From assembly GCF_914767665.1 (NCBI RefSeq), contig NC_059503.1:13578001-13642000 (forward strand): DNA of 64,000 nt, given 5' to 3'. The stretch is from Harmonia axyridis (Eukaryota > Arthropoda > Insecta > Coleoptera > Coccinellidae). The notes beneath the pieces were generated by a model, which saw nothing but the letters and a program-made list of their open reading frames with translations, did no database searches and had not been told where the DNA came from. The number at the start of each line of letters is the position of its first letter. The stretch's first letter is position 1. Shown piece by piece: positions 48,146-59,513 of this stretch. A program made the translations under genes and the position numbers.

Positions 48146-49270
48146 TTCAGCTTTTGCTGATTGTAGACAATTCAACTTTTGCCGCCACTGAATTTTTATA
48201 CCACAATCATATCAATTACTTTTTCTATCAATGAAATTCTAACTTTATGATTTATGCTCCATCATTTTTTTGTTGCATATTTTAATTTTTTTCAAATTTT
48301 CGAAATTCGTACTTTGTGTGTGTTAAATCATGTTTTATATTCTGTAAATCGGCCGCCTTATAGACTTCAACCTACACACCCTGCTGGAAAATCCGCCAAA
48401 GCTTATAATAAAATGATACCTACTCAATAAATGAAATAATAATAAAATGATACTCGATCAATTTTGAACGTGAGAATTTTTGTTCGTGAAGAGAAATGTC
48501 ATAGAATATCAATGTATGCAAGTTGGCTAAAGCAAGTTGATTAGCCAATTATCGATCGTTTGATGATATTAATCCATAGAATATTCTCTTTAATCCCAGA
48601 TAATGTAATCGTTAACTCGACCTTTTCAAATAGCACTGTCTTACAATACAACCAATCATCGTTTTTTTTACTTGTTTTATTGAGGATTCCCTAATTCACA
48701 ATAATACTCCAAGGTAGATTTTGGAACATTCTGCATGGAGCTTGAAAATGTTATTTCATCCAACGTCCCAATTCCGTCGGTCAGGGATAATATTCTTATT
48801 GGGTAATTTTTTTTTTTAATATTCTTCTTGAATTTTTTCTAGTTCTGGTTACGCGATCAACATGAAATATCGCAAGAGACTTAAAATTGTAATAATAATT
48901 CTAAATTGAAAATTTCAACTCAATTGAAGAAGTAGTTTTGAAATGATGAGGAAAACAAAATTTCAAACGGCCATATTCACGGAACCCCTAGTCAGAAATT
49001 CATTAACGAAATTGATTTTCGGGATCCAAACCTACCCTGTAAATTTTAAATTTCTAGGTTGTTCCGTTCGAGAGTTATCGTGTTTACGGGCCGACGGACA
49101 GAATCAATCTTATCGTTTGAGTCTATGACCGGCTCAAAGTACAAAAATTACAGACGAAATGGTACATTTTTTCAACCGACATATTCTCAATTTCATGATT
49201 AAGTCGGTATTTGTTGCCAAGTTTCCGAGAAATTATTCTTTTTATTTGAAAATTTGATTTTATGCCTTCA
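48146..49270. other. AT-rich noncoding DNA
   Basis: No gene recognised. A module near 48,830-48,935 (ACGCGATCAACATGAAATAT, TTTCAACTCAATTGAAG) is related to the repeats at 51,850. Confidence 0.45.
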
Positions 49271-49344
49271 AAATTCATGGATCGTACTCTAAAGCTAATA
49301 TAAGCTATAGCTTATATTAGCTTTAGAGTACGATCCATGAATTT
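49271..49344. repeat. Perfect 74-bp palindrome, no spacer
   Basis: Thirty-seven bases (starting AAATTCATGGATCGTACTCT) are followed immediately by their exact complement; the centre lies between 49307 and 49308. There are no mismatches. It may be a tiny foldback, a local inverted duplication or an assembly/library artefact. Confidence 0.95.
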
Positions 49345-49856
49345 ACAGATTTTTGAATTTTTATTCTATATACCTAATGAACTTCATTTAAATCTCTTCT
49401 ATAAATTCAGAGAAAAGCTTCAAACGGTAGACGGACGGCTAAAGCCAGACTTTTTCGCAAAAATCTTTGAAGTCCCCCCATTTCAGAAGCAAAAATAGTG
49501 ATTATTTCGTCTTGGCCCACATCCAAATACCAAAAAGAAATCTGAATAGTTTCTCGATGTTTCATTACTTTCTGCAGTCATAGAATATTGTATATATAGT
49601 CATATACATATTAAATCTCATCTAGCTAATAAGTGAGTAGGAATATAGTACCTAACAGACAAATAAACAAAACCTTAAACCCCTCAAAGCAAATTTGCCT
49701 ATTTACCTAATATCTGATTCGACATCGACAATCGACATAAACTTAAACAACTCTGTGTAATGCAAATTCATCATCATAAAGTCCTCGATTATGATCTTCT
49801 AAAAGGAAGCGCAAATGATTGAAACAAATGACGTTTAGCTGAGCAAATAAAGTCCA

Positions 49857-50160
49857 CTATCTGCAGCCAGGCACAGGCTTGCGAAGGTTTGTAACATTCC
49901 GATAACAGAAGCTTACGTTAACCCTACCCAAAGTATTTGGATCACACTCCAAACGGAACGAACTCTTCTTGAAATAATGGGAATAGCATCGCAACGAGAA
50001 AGAGAGAGATACAAGCCGGTTAAAAGGTGGGGTGAGAGTATATGGCATAGGTTCGTTCCGTGCGATGTTGCCGTAACCGGTGCCATACGTCCGCTGTGAT
50101 GGCTCGCGCGTCTCACCAATCCCTGACGGTATCCAGGATTTTTGAACGATGGGCGGAGTT
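49857..50160. other. GC-richer block, possible regulatory DNA
   Basis: CpG-rich, non-repetitive DNA with overlapping open frames on the minus strand (50048-49857 and 50119-49913) that match nothing known. GTGAGA on the minus strand near 50,115 could be a donor. Confidence 0.25.
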
Positions 50161-51039
50161 TAAAAACTGGATGAAATTAGGGGGAAATAAATAGTTGACG
50201 GATGTGGGTAACGGTGTTTTATATGGTAAAATAAGGGGTTAGAGAGCTAAACTGTGATTCGTCGTAGCAAAAATTTATGCATAGTTGATTTGTTTCTCTT
50301 AGTAATGTTACTGAACTTCAATTGTGCTACTTTCACCTTGTATTAATGCTTTTTTGAATACCTTTCAATACCGCATAATATATTGTAAGATTAAACTCAA
50401 TAAATTCATTTATTGGGGAAATCGTTCATAATACCAGTAACTTAGAAACAGGGATGTTGATTTTGGGATGAAGTATCTATCTTGATTTTCGGTAGGAGTA
50501 GTAGGTCTCATGAAATAATAGATTAATTAATTTGCGCATCAGCTTTTTTCGAAATTTGATTGAATGTACTATTATTATAATCATTAAAAAAAATTTAAAA
50601 AAAAATATTTTTCCTTCGATTATAAAAAAAAGTCTGGAAAATCGATAATTTGGCATTAGGAGCTTTTGATATTTCGTTCATTCATTCGCTTATTGCGTCC
50701 ATGGAGACCACAGAGATGTGTATGTATAATATAATAAAATATATGTGATTTATTTTGATGTCATTGTTATCGGTTAGTTTATCTAACTTATGAAAGTTTC
50801 TGATGATATACGATCCTTCTAAAATTTGTCTTGAACATTCGACTGATTATTTTATGTCTACCTATATACAAATTTCAATTTGGTTTAGTTGGGTCAGTTA
50901 TTTTGGAATTATTGGGATGCTATAGTTCTGGTAATACGTAGGGTTTCATCAAGCCAAGTAACTTGCATATATTTTTTTACTAATGTTGAAGAAAATTGTA
51001 TTATTCCATGTAATTTATGCAAATAAATTGTATTATATT

Positions 51040-51630
51040 GTATTTTAACGAAATACTCGACTTGAAAATCAAGCTCGGGAAAAATGACATACTTGAGCTC
51101 GGCTTGACTTGATTTCAGATATTTATCTATGTAGCTTGACTTGACATCAAGCTACTTGATATATATTTTTTTTTTCGTGAGGAGGGGAAATCCGTTAAGG
51201 ACACCACTACTCGATATTACTTGAGCTTTATATGCACGCGTTGCAAGTCATATATTTCTCCAATCTCGATGCACGCTTAGACTAAATAAGGGGATTCCTT
51301 GAGCGCCAAGAAACTGAGGCATTCGCCAGTGTGACTTTTTTAGTAGTTTTCTCACATTTCTATGAAATCTATTGGTAGATTTTGATATAGTTTCAGAAAT
51401 ATCTTTCTAAACTTAGGCCAAAATGGCCAAAGATTTTTATCAACACCAGCATCTTCAGCTCCTGTTGAAAGGCAATTTTCCAGAGCTGCTCTTACAGTTA
51501 CAAAAACCCGCAATATAGGTAAGGCGATAAATTTTTAAGATGCCTCATGTGTCTTAGATCCTGGAAGGAAAATTATGAAATCAAACAAAGCCTGGAGGTT
51601 TCTCAATATTAAAAAACTTTCTTTTTTTAT
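51040..51630 (+). pseudogene. hAT transposase C-terminal relic
   Basis: The frame from about 51,420 reads LSTPASSAPVERQFSRAALT followed by VTKTRN. This is the conserved hAT dimerisation block (S-A-x-x-E-R-x-F-S). A stop follows about 39 codons later at 51,537, and the continuing frame (DASCVLDPGRKI, SNKAWRFLNI) no longer matches clearly. Repeats with TTGACTTGA motifs near 51,060-51,160 may belong to the same element. No intact catalytic domain. Confidence 0.7.
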
Positions 51631-51829
51631 TATTTTTTATTTTTTTATTATTTATATTGATTTAATTGATGTTTCTATTTCAAAAAAGATGATATTTTCG
51701 GTTCTTTTATACAATAAGTTTAATGAATAAAAGTGTTTTTTGCAAGGTTCCTTCTCATTTCATCATTTTTTATTGATGTGAAACTACACAAAAGGTTGTC
51801 ATTAAAATATTAGCCTTTTTCTCGATATT

Positions 51830-52330
51830 CAGTTCGAAGTTTTGATTAAGCGATCAACATGAAATTTTGCACAAGACTTATTGAAATCGGCATTTTTTAT
51901 GGTAGGCGCAAAATTTCAACTCAATCAGGTCTGTTTTCGGTGTAACTAATATTGTCTATTTTTCAAAATTCTTCCAGAATTTTCTCTTGGTCTCGTTACT
52001 CGATCTAGGCAGGTAAATGAAATTTTGCATGAAACTTGAAGCTGTTACTTTATTAATTTTCATCTAGATCGGTTCTTCAGTTTTAATGATGAATTTAAAT
52101 GTCAAAAAATAAGTCAAATAATAATGAAATTCACGTTTCAAGCGAAATTTCATCAACCAAATTCGCTCTCTCTTCAGGGACAATTTTGTTTTCATAAAAT
52201 GAAATTTTTTTTTTAATGACATAATAAGAAGCAGGAAACAAAAAAAATCTTATTCGCAATATGCACAAGACCAAGAGAAAATTCAAGAAGAATTTGGGTA
52301 AAAAGGCAATAATTTCATCTCGACCGATTC
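51830..52330. repeat. Dispersed ~150-bp modules in both orientations
   Basis: AAGCGATCAACATGAAATTT (51,848) and CTCGATCTAGGCAGGTAAAT (52,006) start related modules that each continue to a TTTCAACTCAATC or equivalent block. An inverted relative with AGACCAAGAGAAAATTCAAG lies at 52,265. They resemble the units at 44,131 and 48,840. Confidence 0.5.
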
Positions 52331-52438
52331 TGCAATTTTGAAATAATGTAATGTCAGTTTTGATTATCATTATTATATTGACAACAAAATTAAATTCATT
52401 CAAAACTGTACCACTAGTTTCGTCATTACTGAGTCAAA

Positions 52439-52478
52439 CCATAGTATAAGGAAAGGATTCCATTCCTTATACTATGGT
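52439..52478. repeat. Tiny foldback, 40 bp
   Basis: CCATAGTATAAGGA and its exact inverse TCCTTATACTATGG flank 12 bases. Confidence 0.85.
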
Positions 52479-52529
52479 CAAACCTTATCATTTGAGACCA
52501 ATCTAGGTTCAAAATTCCAAAAATAGGTA

Positions 52530-53995
52530 CATACATCGAGACGAAATGATATAGTTCTGTTTGGGGAAAGAGCGCGCAGAAAAGGATTCGTAAATATTTT
52601 TATGACATCAAATACTAATTTTCGACAGAAAAAAAACTGGAGCAATCTTCCTAAGCCCTAGCAAAAAATACTATAATTTTAAAACGATGAGAAATATCAA
52701 TATTCTGGTTTTCAAAAAATTTTGAAAGAAAGTTTAAATAAAACCTCTAAATATCATCTACAAACAGTTCTGAGTGATGTAGGTAGCCTGATGAAGGATA
52801 TTATGACGTGAGTATGATATATTTGGGAGGTTCCAAATTTTCGAACAGAGACTAAATTTGAAAATTTTCACTCGAATTTGCACTCACCTTTTTTGTATTT
52901 TTCAAAAATTATCCCCTGGCGGAAAATTGCCTAGATATTTCGATTTCACTAAATAAATAATTAGGGCCGGCCCTGGCCTTTACGGTACCGGTGACCTGAC
53001 AATCAGACTGCCAATTTGTGTAGGATAAATAAAAATGGCCGATCTAATCGATAGTTCCGTTTTTCTACCCTATTATTTTTTTAAATCCTTCAGAAAATGC
53101 GAAGCAGTACTGATGATTTAAAATGAACGTGCGTAGTGATATTTACTATCACCGTTACATTAACGTCAGGTCTTCGATCGTCAAATTCAGGTTGATGGAT
53201 TCGAATATTCAATTCGTCATTGAAAACAATGGTTAATACCTACTTAATATTAGATTTGTTTATTCCCAAATCTGTTTTATGATGTAATGAAATAATGCTT
53301 AAATTTCTCTCACATTTGTGATGATAAGGATAAAATCTAATTCATAATCAGTCTCAAGAACACGATACAAAATAGATGTCGCTAAATTATAGGTGACTTT
53401 TATGCCCATAATAATATTTCAAGCAAATTTATACGAATGAAAATACAAATTTTTATATTTTTAACGACTAAAATATTTACTGACTTTGCTAGGACATAAT
53501 TCCCCAAACTTTGAATTGAAATAAAGTGAAATCAACGTGAGCGCCATCTATGATTTGTGAAGTCTAATAGAATGTGATAACAATAAGAAGAGGGTGTGAT
53601 CATTGATCAATCCCATTAAAATTATAAATATTTCTTGGCAGTTCTAATTAATAGAAATGAAATTCAGTATATTCATTTCATTAATTGTGAAAAGAAATAG
53701 TTATTTCATATCTATAGTTCTTTTTACAGCGATCTATAAAAGGATGCAGTGCCTGTTTGGAAAAGTATAAATATTTTTCTAACATTCACATCGAATCTTT
53801 TGAAAGCAATAATAGAACGTTCAATCCCAATAAAATTGTTCATATTACGTGCGAGTCAGTTCTAATAAACATAAATGAAATTTAGTCCAAAGAATAAAAA
53901 ATAATGTTATACTTAAATAGTTCTGTGATCTCAATTGACAAGACAATATTTTTATAGGTTCCAAAATTTCTACACTCGACCCGATTTTTTTTCCA
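52530..53995. other. AT-rich DNA upstream of the ferredoxin gene
   Basis: No coding sequence recognised. A GC-rich patch with GGGCCGGCCC lies near 52,965. A 5' untranslated exon of the ferredoxin gene is expected somewhere here because a good acceptor (TTTTTTTTCCAG) ends at 53996, but its position cannot be fixed. Confidence 0.4.
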
Positions 53996-54016
53996 GAAAT
54001 TCAAAATATTTTGGCC

Positions 54017-54165
54017 ATGTCTTGGGGGCAAATTTTCAAAAGAACAATACCTATTACCCAAAATTTATTAAGGAATATAAAGCCCTCAGTAACTCCTCTG
54101 AATGAATCAACTAAGTATAAATTTTCAACGGAAGAAAAACCATCTCCCAAATCATGCGAAAAAAT
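54017..54165 (+). CDS. Fdx1: Adrenodoxin-type mitochondrial ferredoxin, coding exon 1
   Basis: Codes residues 1-49 and two bases of codon 50. The start MSWGQIFKRTIPITQNLLRN has basic and hydroxylated residues without acids, as in a mitochondrial import signal. The ATG at 54017 is the first in the exon, 20 bases after the acceptor at 53996, which implies a noncoding upstream exon. The exon ends at AAT|GTGAGC. Joining to 54224 keeps the frame and gives a 161-residue protein, the usual length for insect ferredoxin precursors. The protein is expected to carry electrons from ferredoxin reductase to mitochondrial P450s and Fe-S or haem synthesis enzymes; that role is from the family. Confidence 0.9.
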
Positions 54166-54223
54166 GTGAGCAAGATACCATTTTTTCTTCTTACTCAATC
54201 ACTTACTTATAAATTTCTTGCAG

Positions 54224-54560
54224 GGTTAATGTAACTTTCCTGAAAGCCAATGGGGAGAAAATCAAAGTAAAAGGGAAAGTAGGTGATTCCCTACTGGATG
54301 TTGTAGTCAACAATAATGTAGATTTGGATGGTTTCGGTGCATGCGAAGGAACATTAACATGCTCAACTTGTCATCTAATATTCAAAGAAAAAGACTATAA
54401 TGAACTACCTGATAAACCGTCTGATGAAGAATTAGATATGTTAGACTTAGCCTATGACTTGACAGACACATCTCGTTTAGGTTGTCAGATAATTTTAAGT
54501 GAAAAACTTGATGGTTTAGAAGTTATAGTACCAGCTACAATTAACGATGCAAGAGAATGA
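54224..54560 (+). CDS. Fdx1: Adrenodoxin-type mitochondrial ferredoxin, coding exon 2 with [2Fe-2S] domain
   Basis: Codes residues 50-161. Cluster ligands are visible as C90, C96 and C99 in ACEGTLTCSTCHLIF (C-x5-C-x2-C) and C137 in SRLGCQI. The acidic stretch DEELDMLDLAYDLTD is the reductase/P450 binding helix region of adrenodoxins. CEGTLTCSTCHLIF, AYDLTD and the end NDARE fit the FDX1 (adrenodoxin) type better than the FDX2 type, which usually has CEASLACSTC. The acceptor is CTTGCAG ending at 54223; the stop is TGA. The gene appears complete, with no defect visible. Confidence 0.95.
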
Positions 54561-54785
54561 CAATTACAGTATCTTATTTAAATAGAATTTTGTCAAGACC
54601 TCCAGTGATATTTAATTAAAAGTTGAAATGGAATATCAACGTGAAATTGTTGCATTGATATTTGGACTTGTAATATTAGTTAGTTATGAGAATTTTTTTA
54701 AGAACCTTAGTGTAGAATATAAAATTGATTATGAATGGAACTGATAAAACTCAGGTACTTTTGACAGCTAAAATAGCTTCTATAA

Positions 54786-54949
54786 AATAAACATAATTTT
54801 ATTATTTCAATTATATGAAATGAAAATTGGAAAATTTCATCAATTTTTCTCAATATACTAATATGAACCTTTTTTTAGAAAAAATTTTAATATGTACTTA
54901 TTCCTTTCGAAATATAGAACATAAATAATTTTGAGAATGTTTTAATAAA
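54786..54949 (+). terminator. Candidate polyadenylation signals of the ferredoxin gene
   Basis: AATAAA occurs at 54786-54791 and 54944-54949, 226 and 384 bases after the stop codon. Either could direct cleavage; the use of each is unknown. Confidence 0.5.
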
Positions 54950-55235
54950 TATGTATATATTTGATTTTGTTTCAATGCCATGCCATAAGGAAATTAACTG
55001 ATGATTGAGTAAAGAGTCACAGTCACTAGATAATAATTCCAACTTTGTTTTATCCATTAACTTTTCTTTGAAATTAAGTAATCAAACAAAAATTGCAAAT
55101 TTTAAGTGTGCGTAGAAATGAAATACTAGTCACTTACACAATTTAAATATTGAAAAAAATATAGCTGAGATCATTTAATTGATTTCCATAAAGCAAAAAT
55201 GAAAAAAAATCATTGAAAAATAAAAAAAAAAGAAT

Positions 55236-55317
55236 CGCTGCGGACAGGATTCGAACCTGTGCGGGTAGAACCCAATGGATTTCAAGTCCATCTCCTTAAC
55301 CACTCGGACACCGCAGC
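55236..55317 (-). tRNA. tRNA-Ser(TGA): tRNA-Ser (anticodon UGA)
   Basis: The 82-base minus-strand gene starts GCTGCGG and ends CCGCAGC plus discriminator G, forming a full 7-bp acceptor stem. The anticodon arm GGACTTGAAATCC presents TGA. The long variable arm typical of serine tRNAs (GGGTTCTACCC) and the T arm CAGGTTCGAATCCTG are present. A-box (TGTCCGAGTGG) and B-box sequences look intact, and no intron or CCA is encoded. A T run follows on the minus strand (55222-55231) and can serve as the Pol III terminator. Confidence 0.98.
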
Positions 55318-55320
55318 TTG

Positions 55321-56410
55321 ATAGAGAGAGATGGATTTAATAAGTACATAATTTTCAAGGTAATATTATTATTATTTTTAATATAAAAATTTGTTCTCAG
55401 GCTTAAATAATACTAAATTAATAAACTAATCCAATGGCCTTCATGACTAGTTCTCAAGAAACGGAAAAGCAATATTTTCAGGTCGACTCCTTTGATTTCA
55501 CTAAAATAATTTTCTTTTCATCATTATATTTTCTTTTACTTTTTATTAAATGACTCTTTAGTGAATCAGATATTTAGCCAAGACAAAAATATGAATATTT
55601 AGAGTTTTGGGCTGCACAAGAATGAAAATATTATGCAGAGGAATCGATGTTTATATAAAATAGCATTTACAAAATAAGCTGTTCGAGGTTCTGATATTTT
55701 GGCGTTTCAAAATGTGTGGATCATTTCAAATTTCACTATTTTTTTTTAACAAATCAAAAATAATAACAAAAAATGTTGTCAAATATCAACAATTCACTGC
55801 AGAAATTAAAAAAATGCGTTCATTTGATTAAGTTTCAGATATTTAATTCGGTAGCTATTGAAAAATAATATCCAGGCATTCGCTCTGATGCCACAAAAAA
55901 ATTTTTGATTATATTGCTCAATATAAACAATTATATTAGCGATTTCTTGAATTCAATATTAACCCAGATAGAAAATCATTATTAATAATTTAATCAATAC
56001 CTAAATTTCATTGAATATTTCAACATTTTACTTCAAGGGAAATTGCTAGTTTTTAGGAAATAAATAATTACAAAAATTAGTAATTTATTATCCTTAAATA
56101 ACATGTATCACAAACTTTACATATCATGTTTCAGAACATTAAAAATGTTTATTATATAATAACAAAAATATTTATTCTTATCTAACTACCTAACAAAATA
56201 AATAACACTAATATTGAAATAGATATAAGGATGAAAATTTTTTTTTCAGATAACGAAAAACAAAGAAAAAATAGAAATTTCATCATCTTAGAATAAAATT
56301 CAGAGAAGATCCAAATAGTAACAAAATAGAAATGATAACTTAAACTTATCTGATATTTGTCAGTCTGATTTTTTCGTATAATTTCAAGGAGTTCTCTCTC
56401 TCGTTCAAAA
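55321..56410. other. AT-rich intergenic DNA
   Basis: No repeat with clear ends and no coding frame. It lies between the tRNA and the 3' end of the PARP-like gene and must contain the latter's 3' UTR. Confidence 0.5.
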
Positions 56411-56675
56411 TTAATAATCTGTGCTTTCAGTGTAGTATAGCACATACTTAGGATAATATTCATGGTCAAAATACTTCACATAAGTTTGTCTATCTTCTGA
56501 AAGCACTGTATCATAACCAGAATCCGGAAGATACTCTCCTTTTCTTGCCAATTGAATTCTACCCACTAGAACATCAAACAAGAACATTGCTTTATGTGGG
56601 CCAAAATTCTTATTAGACCTTTTGTGGGCTCTATATGCAGAAGTTGAGAAATAGACCCCAGGTCCATATCTTTGC
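56411..56675 (-). CDS. PARP-catalytic-domain protein, coding exon 2
   Basis: Codes residues 106-193. It opens QRYGPGVYFSTSAYRAHKRS, the G-x-Y-F-x-x-x-x-x-Y-S/A block of the ADP-ribosyltransferase fold with the second triad residue Y114. It continues MFLFDVLVGR, then YLPDSGYDTV (the P-x-x-x-x-D-S block), and ends in the last strand YPKYVLYYTES. No glutamate appears where PARP1 has its polymer-forming Glu, so mono-ADP-ribosylation or no activity is expected, as for the PARP11/TIPARP group. The acceptor is TTTTTAG at 56677-56676; phase 2 joining with exon 1 restores an Arg codon. The stop is TAA at 56413-56411. Confidence 0.85.
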
Positions 56676-57248
56676 CTAAAAATATTTAAATTTGGTCAAT
56701 ATGATCCAGACATTTGTTAAATTGGTAGTATTGGTACTCTATCACTTTTTAGAAATTGTTTTTACCTTTAATAACAGTAATATTCAATTAATTCAATTCT
56801 TAATTGATGAAAAATCATTTTGATGAAGTGATGAATGATGATAAACTTGAATTCCCAAAAATTTTCAAAAGAGTACAAAAATTATATTTCATCTAAAATT
56901 TAAAGTTTAAATGTAAAATACCTTAGGTGTTTCAAAATAATTGTTGTATTTTATTGAAAATATAATTTTATCATGATTTTATTTAGCTATAGAATGAGCC
57001 AATGCCTAACAAATTTCCCAAAAAAAAAAACAATGAAAACGAATGACATGTAATCATATTAAACTATTTGTGAGATTAAATTTGCAAGAGAAAAGTTATC
57101 ATTTAGCAATAAATGTGAACTTTTTTTTACTTATTTTCTAGGACTCATACTCGTAACAGTCAGATGTATTTAAAGACCTAATAATTATTAGTCATAAATT
57201 CTTCAAGAATGAATAAAAATGAAGTAATAAGAAAATATTATAAATTAC

Positions 57249-57565
57249 CTCTCCCCATATTTCCAATCAATATTGTAAGTGATGATAGAATTCACATTGG
57301 CCTGCACTGTATCATGAAAAAGATCAACAATTTGATAGGAACCTCGTATGGCATAATCATTTTTCTTCAGCATAAACTTGTGGAATAAATGTGGATTTTG
57401 TATTCGATATAAAGGGCCCGGCTGCACTTGAATTTCATATTGATCAAAAATTTGTCTGTACTCCTCCGAGTACACTGGAACTTCTACCAAAGGATCATAC
57501 AGTCTGGTGTAATTCCTCGGAGTCCAGTATTCAGGTAAATTATTGAACATGTCCTTGTAGAGCAT
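57249..57565 (-). CDS. PARP-catalytic-domain protein, coding exon 1
   Basis: Codes residues 1-105. The ATG at 57565 is supported by an in-frame TGA seven codons upstream in the spliced leader and by the acceptor (TATTCAG) one base before it. RIQNPHLFHKFMLKKND matches the R-I-Q-N-x-x-L-W-x-x-Y block that opens PARP catalytic domains. DLFHDT holds the triad His (H84), but the family's H-G-T reads H-D-T; the Gly normally contacts NAD+. The whole protein (193 residues) is little more than the catalytic domain, with no zinc finger or WWE domain. The donor is GAG AG|GTAATT. Function is uncertain: a mono-ADP-ribosyltransferase of the PARP11/TIPARP kind or a degenerate, noncatalytic relative. Confidence 0.85.
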
Positions 57566-57893
57566 TCTGAATATAAACAAAAGTAAAATAATGGTATCAT
57601 TATATGGAATAAGAATTATATTAGTTCCAAATTGATAGAAATAAAATGAAAAACGTTATACTTTTATTAAACTATAGGAAATGAGATTCAATCTAAATTA
57701 CTAAATTGAGAATAAAACGAATATTTCTGAAAATTGTATTAAAATATTTCAAACCGTGCGATTATGCTAAAATTACAATCTTTCACAACTAAACATTTCA
57801 AAAACGTAGTTTAGACTCATTTCAAAATGTTAAATATTACAATTTATTCATCAAATAAAGGAATCACTTCTACACGATATTCAAAATTTTTAC

Positions 57894-58300
57894 CTGGTAG
57901 TTAGAATTTGTCAAAGTAAGTTCAAAAACTTTTTAACTTCTGTTTTTCCTTCGATAGTGTAAAATACTTTGAACAGTAATTTCACAGAGTAACCTCGAGT
58001 AATCTTAAGAATCTCTGTGGTCTCAAAGTGACAGATAAACACATATATTAGGTGCTTTTCAGCCAACGTCAGGAGCTGTAGTGTTCCACTAAACAGGGCG
58101 TCGAGCCCTCGCGTTACCTTTCCCTTTCCCCTGAAGCACCCCCCGCATTTGCGGGCTTCGAGCCCTGACAGGTGTGAGAGAGAAAGAAGACCGTTACTTC
58201 GCATAAAGTACGAGACAGCTGTAGAACGCTGGTTTGTTTACGTTGAATTTGACAGTTTCGTTTTGGCGCGTTCCACTCATAGCAAGGGCTCGAAGCTCTA
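57894..58300 (-). promoter_or_regulatory. 5' untranslated exon and promoter region of the PARP-like gene
   Basis: On the minus strand a donor (CCAG|GTAAAA, exon side 57894) matches the acceptor before the ATG of coding exon 1. The region at 58,060-58,300 is GC-rich compared with its flanks, as expected around a transcription start. An open frame of 97 codons inside (58204-57911, starting TTATGCG) ends before the donor and is not in frame with the protein. The exact start of transcription is not visible. Confidence 0.55.
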
Positions 58301-58486
58301 GTGCGCCTAGCCCCGAAAGAAAAAAAAATTCAAATTTTCCTTCTTTTAAAGAAGTTTTCCAAAGAAATTTGCTTACTCATAATGAGATTTTGATATATAA
58401 CGTTGATACATATAATGGATATTCCTCCTGGGGGGGATATATCCCCCTTATCCCCCCCATTGGGTACGCCACTGGTTGTTATGATC
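58300..58486 (-). mobile_element. hAT element 5' fragment at the PARP-like promoter
   Basis: On the minus strand the terminus CCAGTGGCGTACCCAATGGG (58,486 downward) is followed by G/C runs. About 110 bp later comes ATG with MSKQISLENFFKRRKI, then a stop. This is the arrangement expected of an intact 5' end (terminus then transposase start), and it is related to the remnant at 47,911. The rest of the element is missing. Confidence 0.65.
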
Positions 58487-58641
58487 ATATTCAATATTTA
58501 ATTTTTATTTGGTTTCACTATAAGCGTAATTTTTCACTTTTATATCGAACTAAACGAAGAATTGATAAAAGTTATGTACCCTCAGTACTTCAAAGATCAT
58601 ATTGTTATACTTGCTATTCGAAGAACAAGGGCACTCTGTAA

Positions 58642-59380
58642 AGTTAATCCAAAACTTATGTCTTCACAAAAAAATTGCAATTTGAATGAAACACATTAAA
58701 TTGTAAAACGCAGCACAGACAATTTTTCGATGCGAATAACTCAGTTCAGTTCTTTGATAACTGCAGTATTAAAATTTTTTGACGAAAATGACGGGTAGTT
58801 TATACCGATCACGGATGCAAAAATCACAGATGGCAAAAGAAGGGAACGCCGACAAAGCGGGTAAATAAAGAAAAATAATAAACCTCCGACATAGACGTGC
58901 TCGTAGTTCAATAAAAGGAAAAACTTGAAATCGATAATAAACTCATAAACGACATAACCGGAAAAGGAAACATTTTTGTTCTTCGTCTTCGAGAGAATCC
59001 TAAAATGTTATATTTTGAAAATCTTGGGGGGGGGGGTGTTGTTAACTACCCCAGTACCCCCCATTTCTACGCTCTTGTCAAGGAATTACTTTCCAATCCT
59101 AGAAAATATAGTCACGCTAAAGCTAACACAAAAGACTAATCTGTGCTAAAACACTGTCAATAGTATTCTCTTCAATATCAATAAAAGAAAATAAATAAGA
59201 TATATGACTATTCGTTTCACAATTTCTATTCCATTCTATGATTTATATTTTCTTTGCCTCTATGGCATAGAATTAATTAAAATTGTATTCATTGAACTAA
59301 TAATACATTAATTCTATGATTGTATATTTAGTTCAATGCTCTATGGACATTTAGACAAGGATATCTCTTATCTATGGACG
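58642..59380. other. Intergenic DNA with a G run
   Basis: A run of ten G followed by AGTACCCCCC near 59,025-59,080 resembles the G/C-rich ends of local hAT-type elements. No gene recognised. Confidence 0.4.
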
Positions 59381-59513
59381 AGTGGACCAGACCACCAGAC
59401 CCAGACGTCCAGATTGTTCATCACTGTTAAATCTGTTCAGTGAACTGATAGTAGATGCCAGTTCAGTAACTTTAAATCTGATATTTGAACAATTCGCTAT
59501 AAAATATACACTT

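Noticed and set aside
52960..53040. CpG patch GGGCCGGCCC as ferredoxin promoter
   Set aside because: Very short, almost 1 kb from the coding exon and without a donor; it looks more like a TE end.
54001..54198. Minus-strand open frame over ferredoxin exon 1
   Set aside because: Shadow of the plus-strand exon, which has correct splice sites and presequence.
57911..58204. 97-codon minus-strand frame in the PARP-like leader as coding
   Set aside because: It ends before the donor and is out of frame with the conserved domain; an in-frame stop precedes the chosen ATG.
58234..58641. 135-codon plus-strand open frame as a gene
   Set aside because: It runs antisense through the PARP-like leader and the hAT fragment; the frame is a by-product of the TE end.
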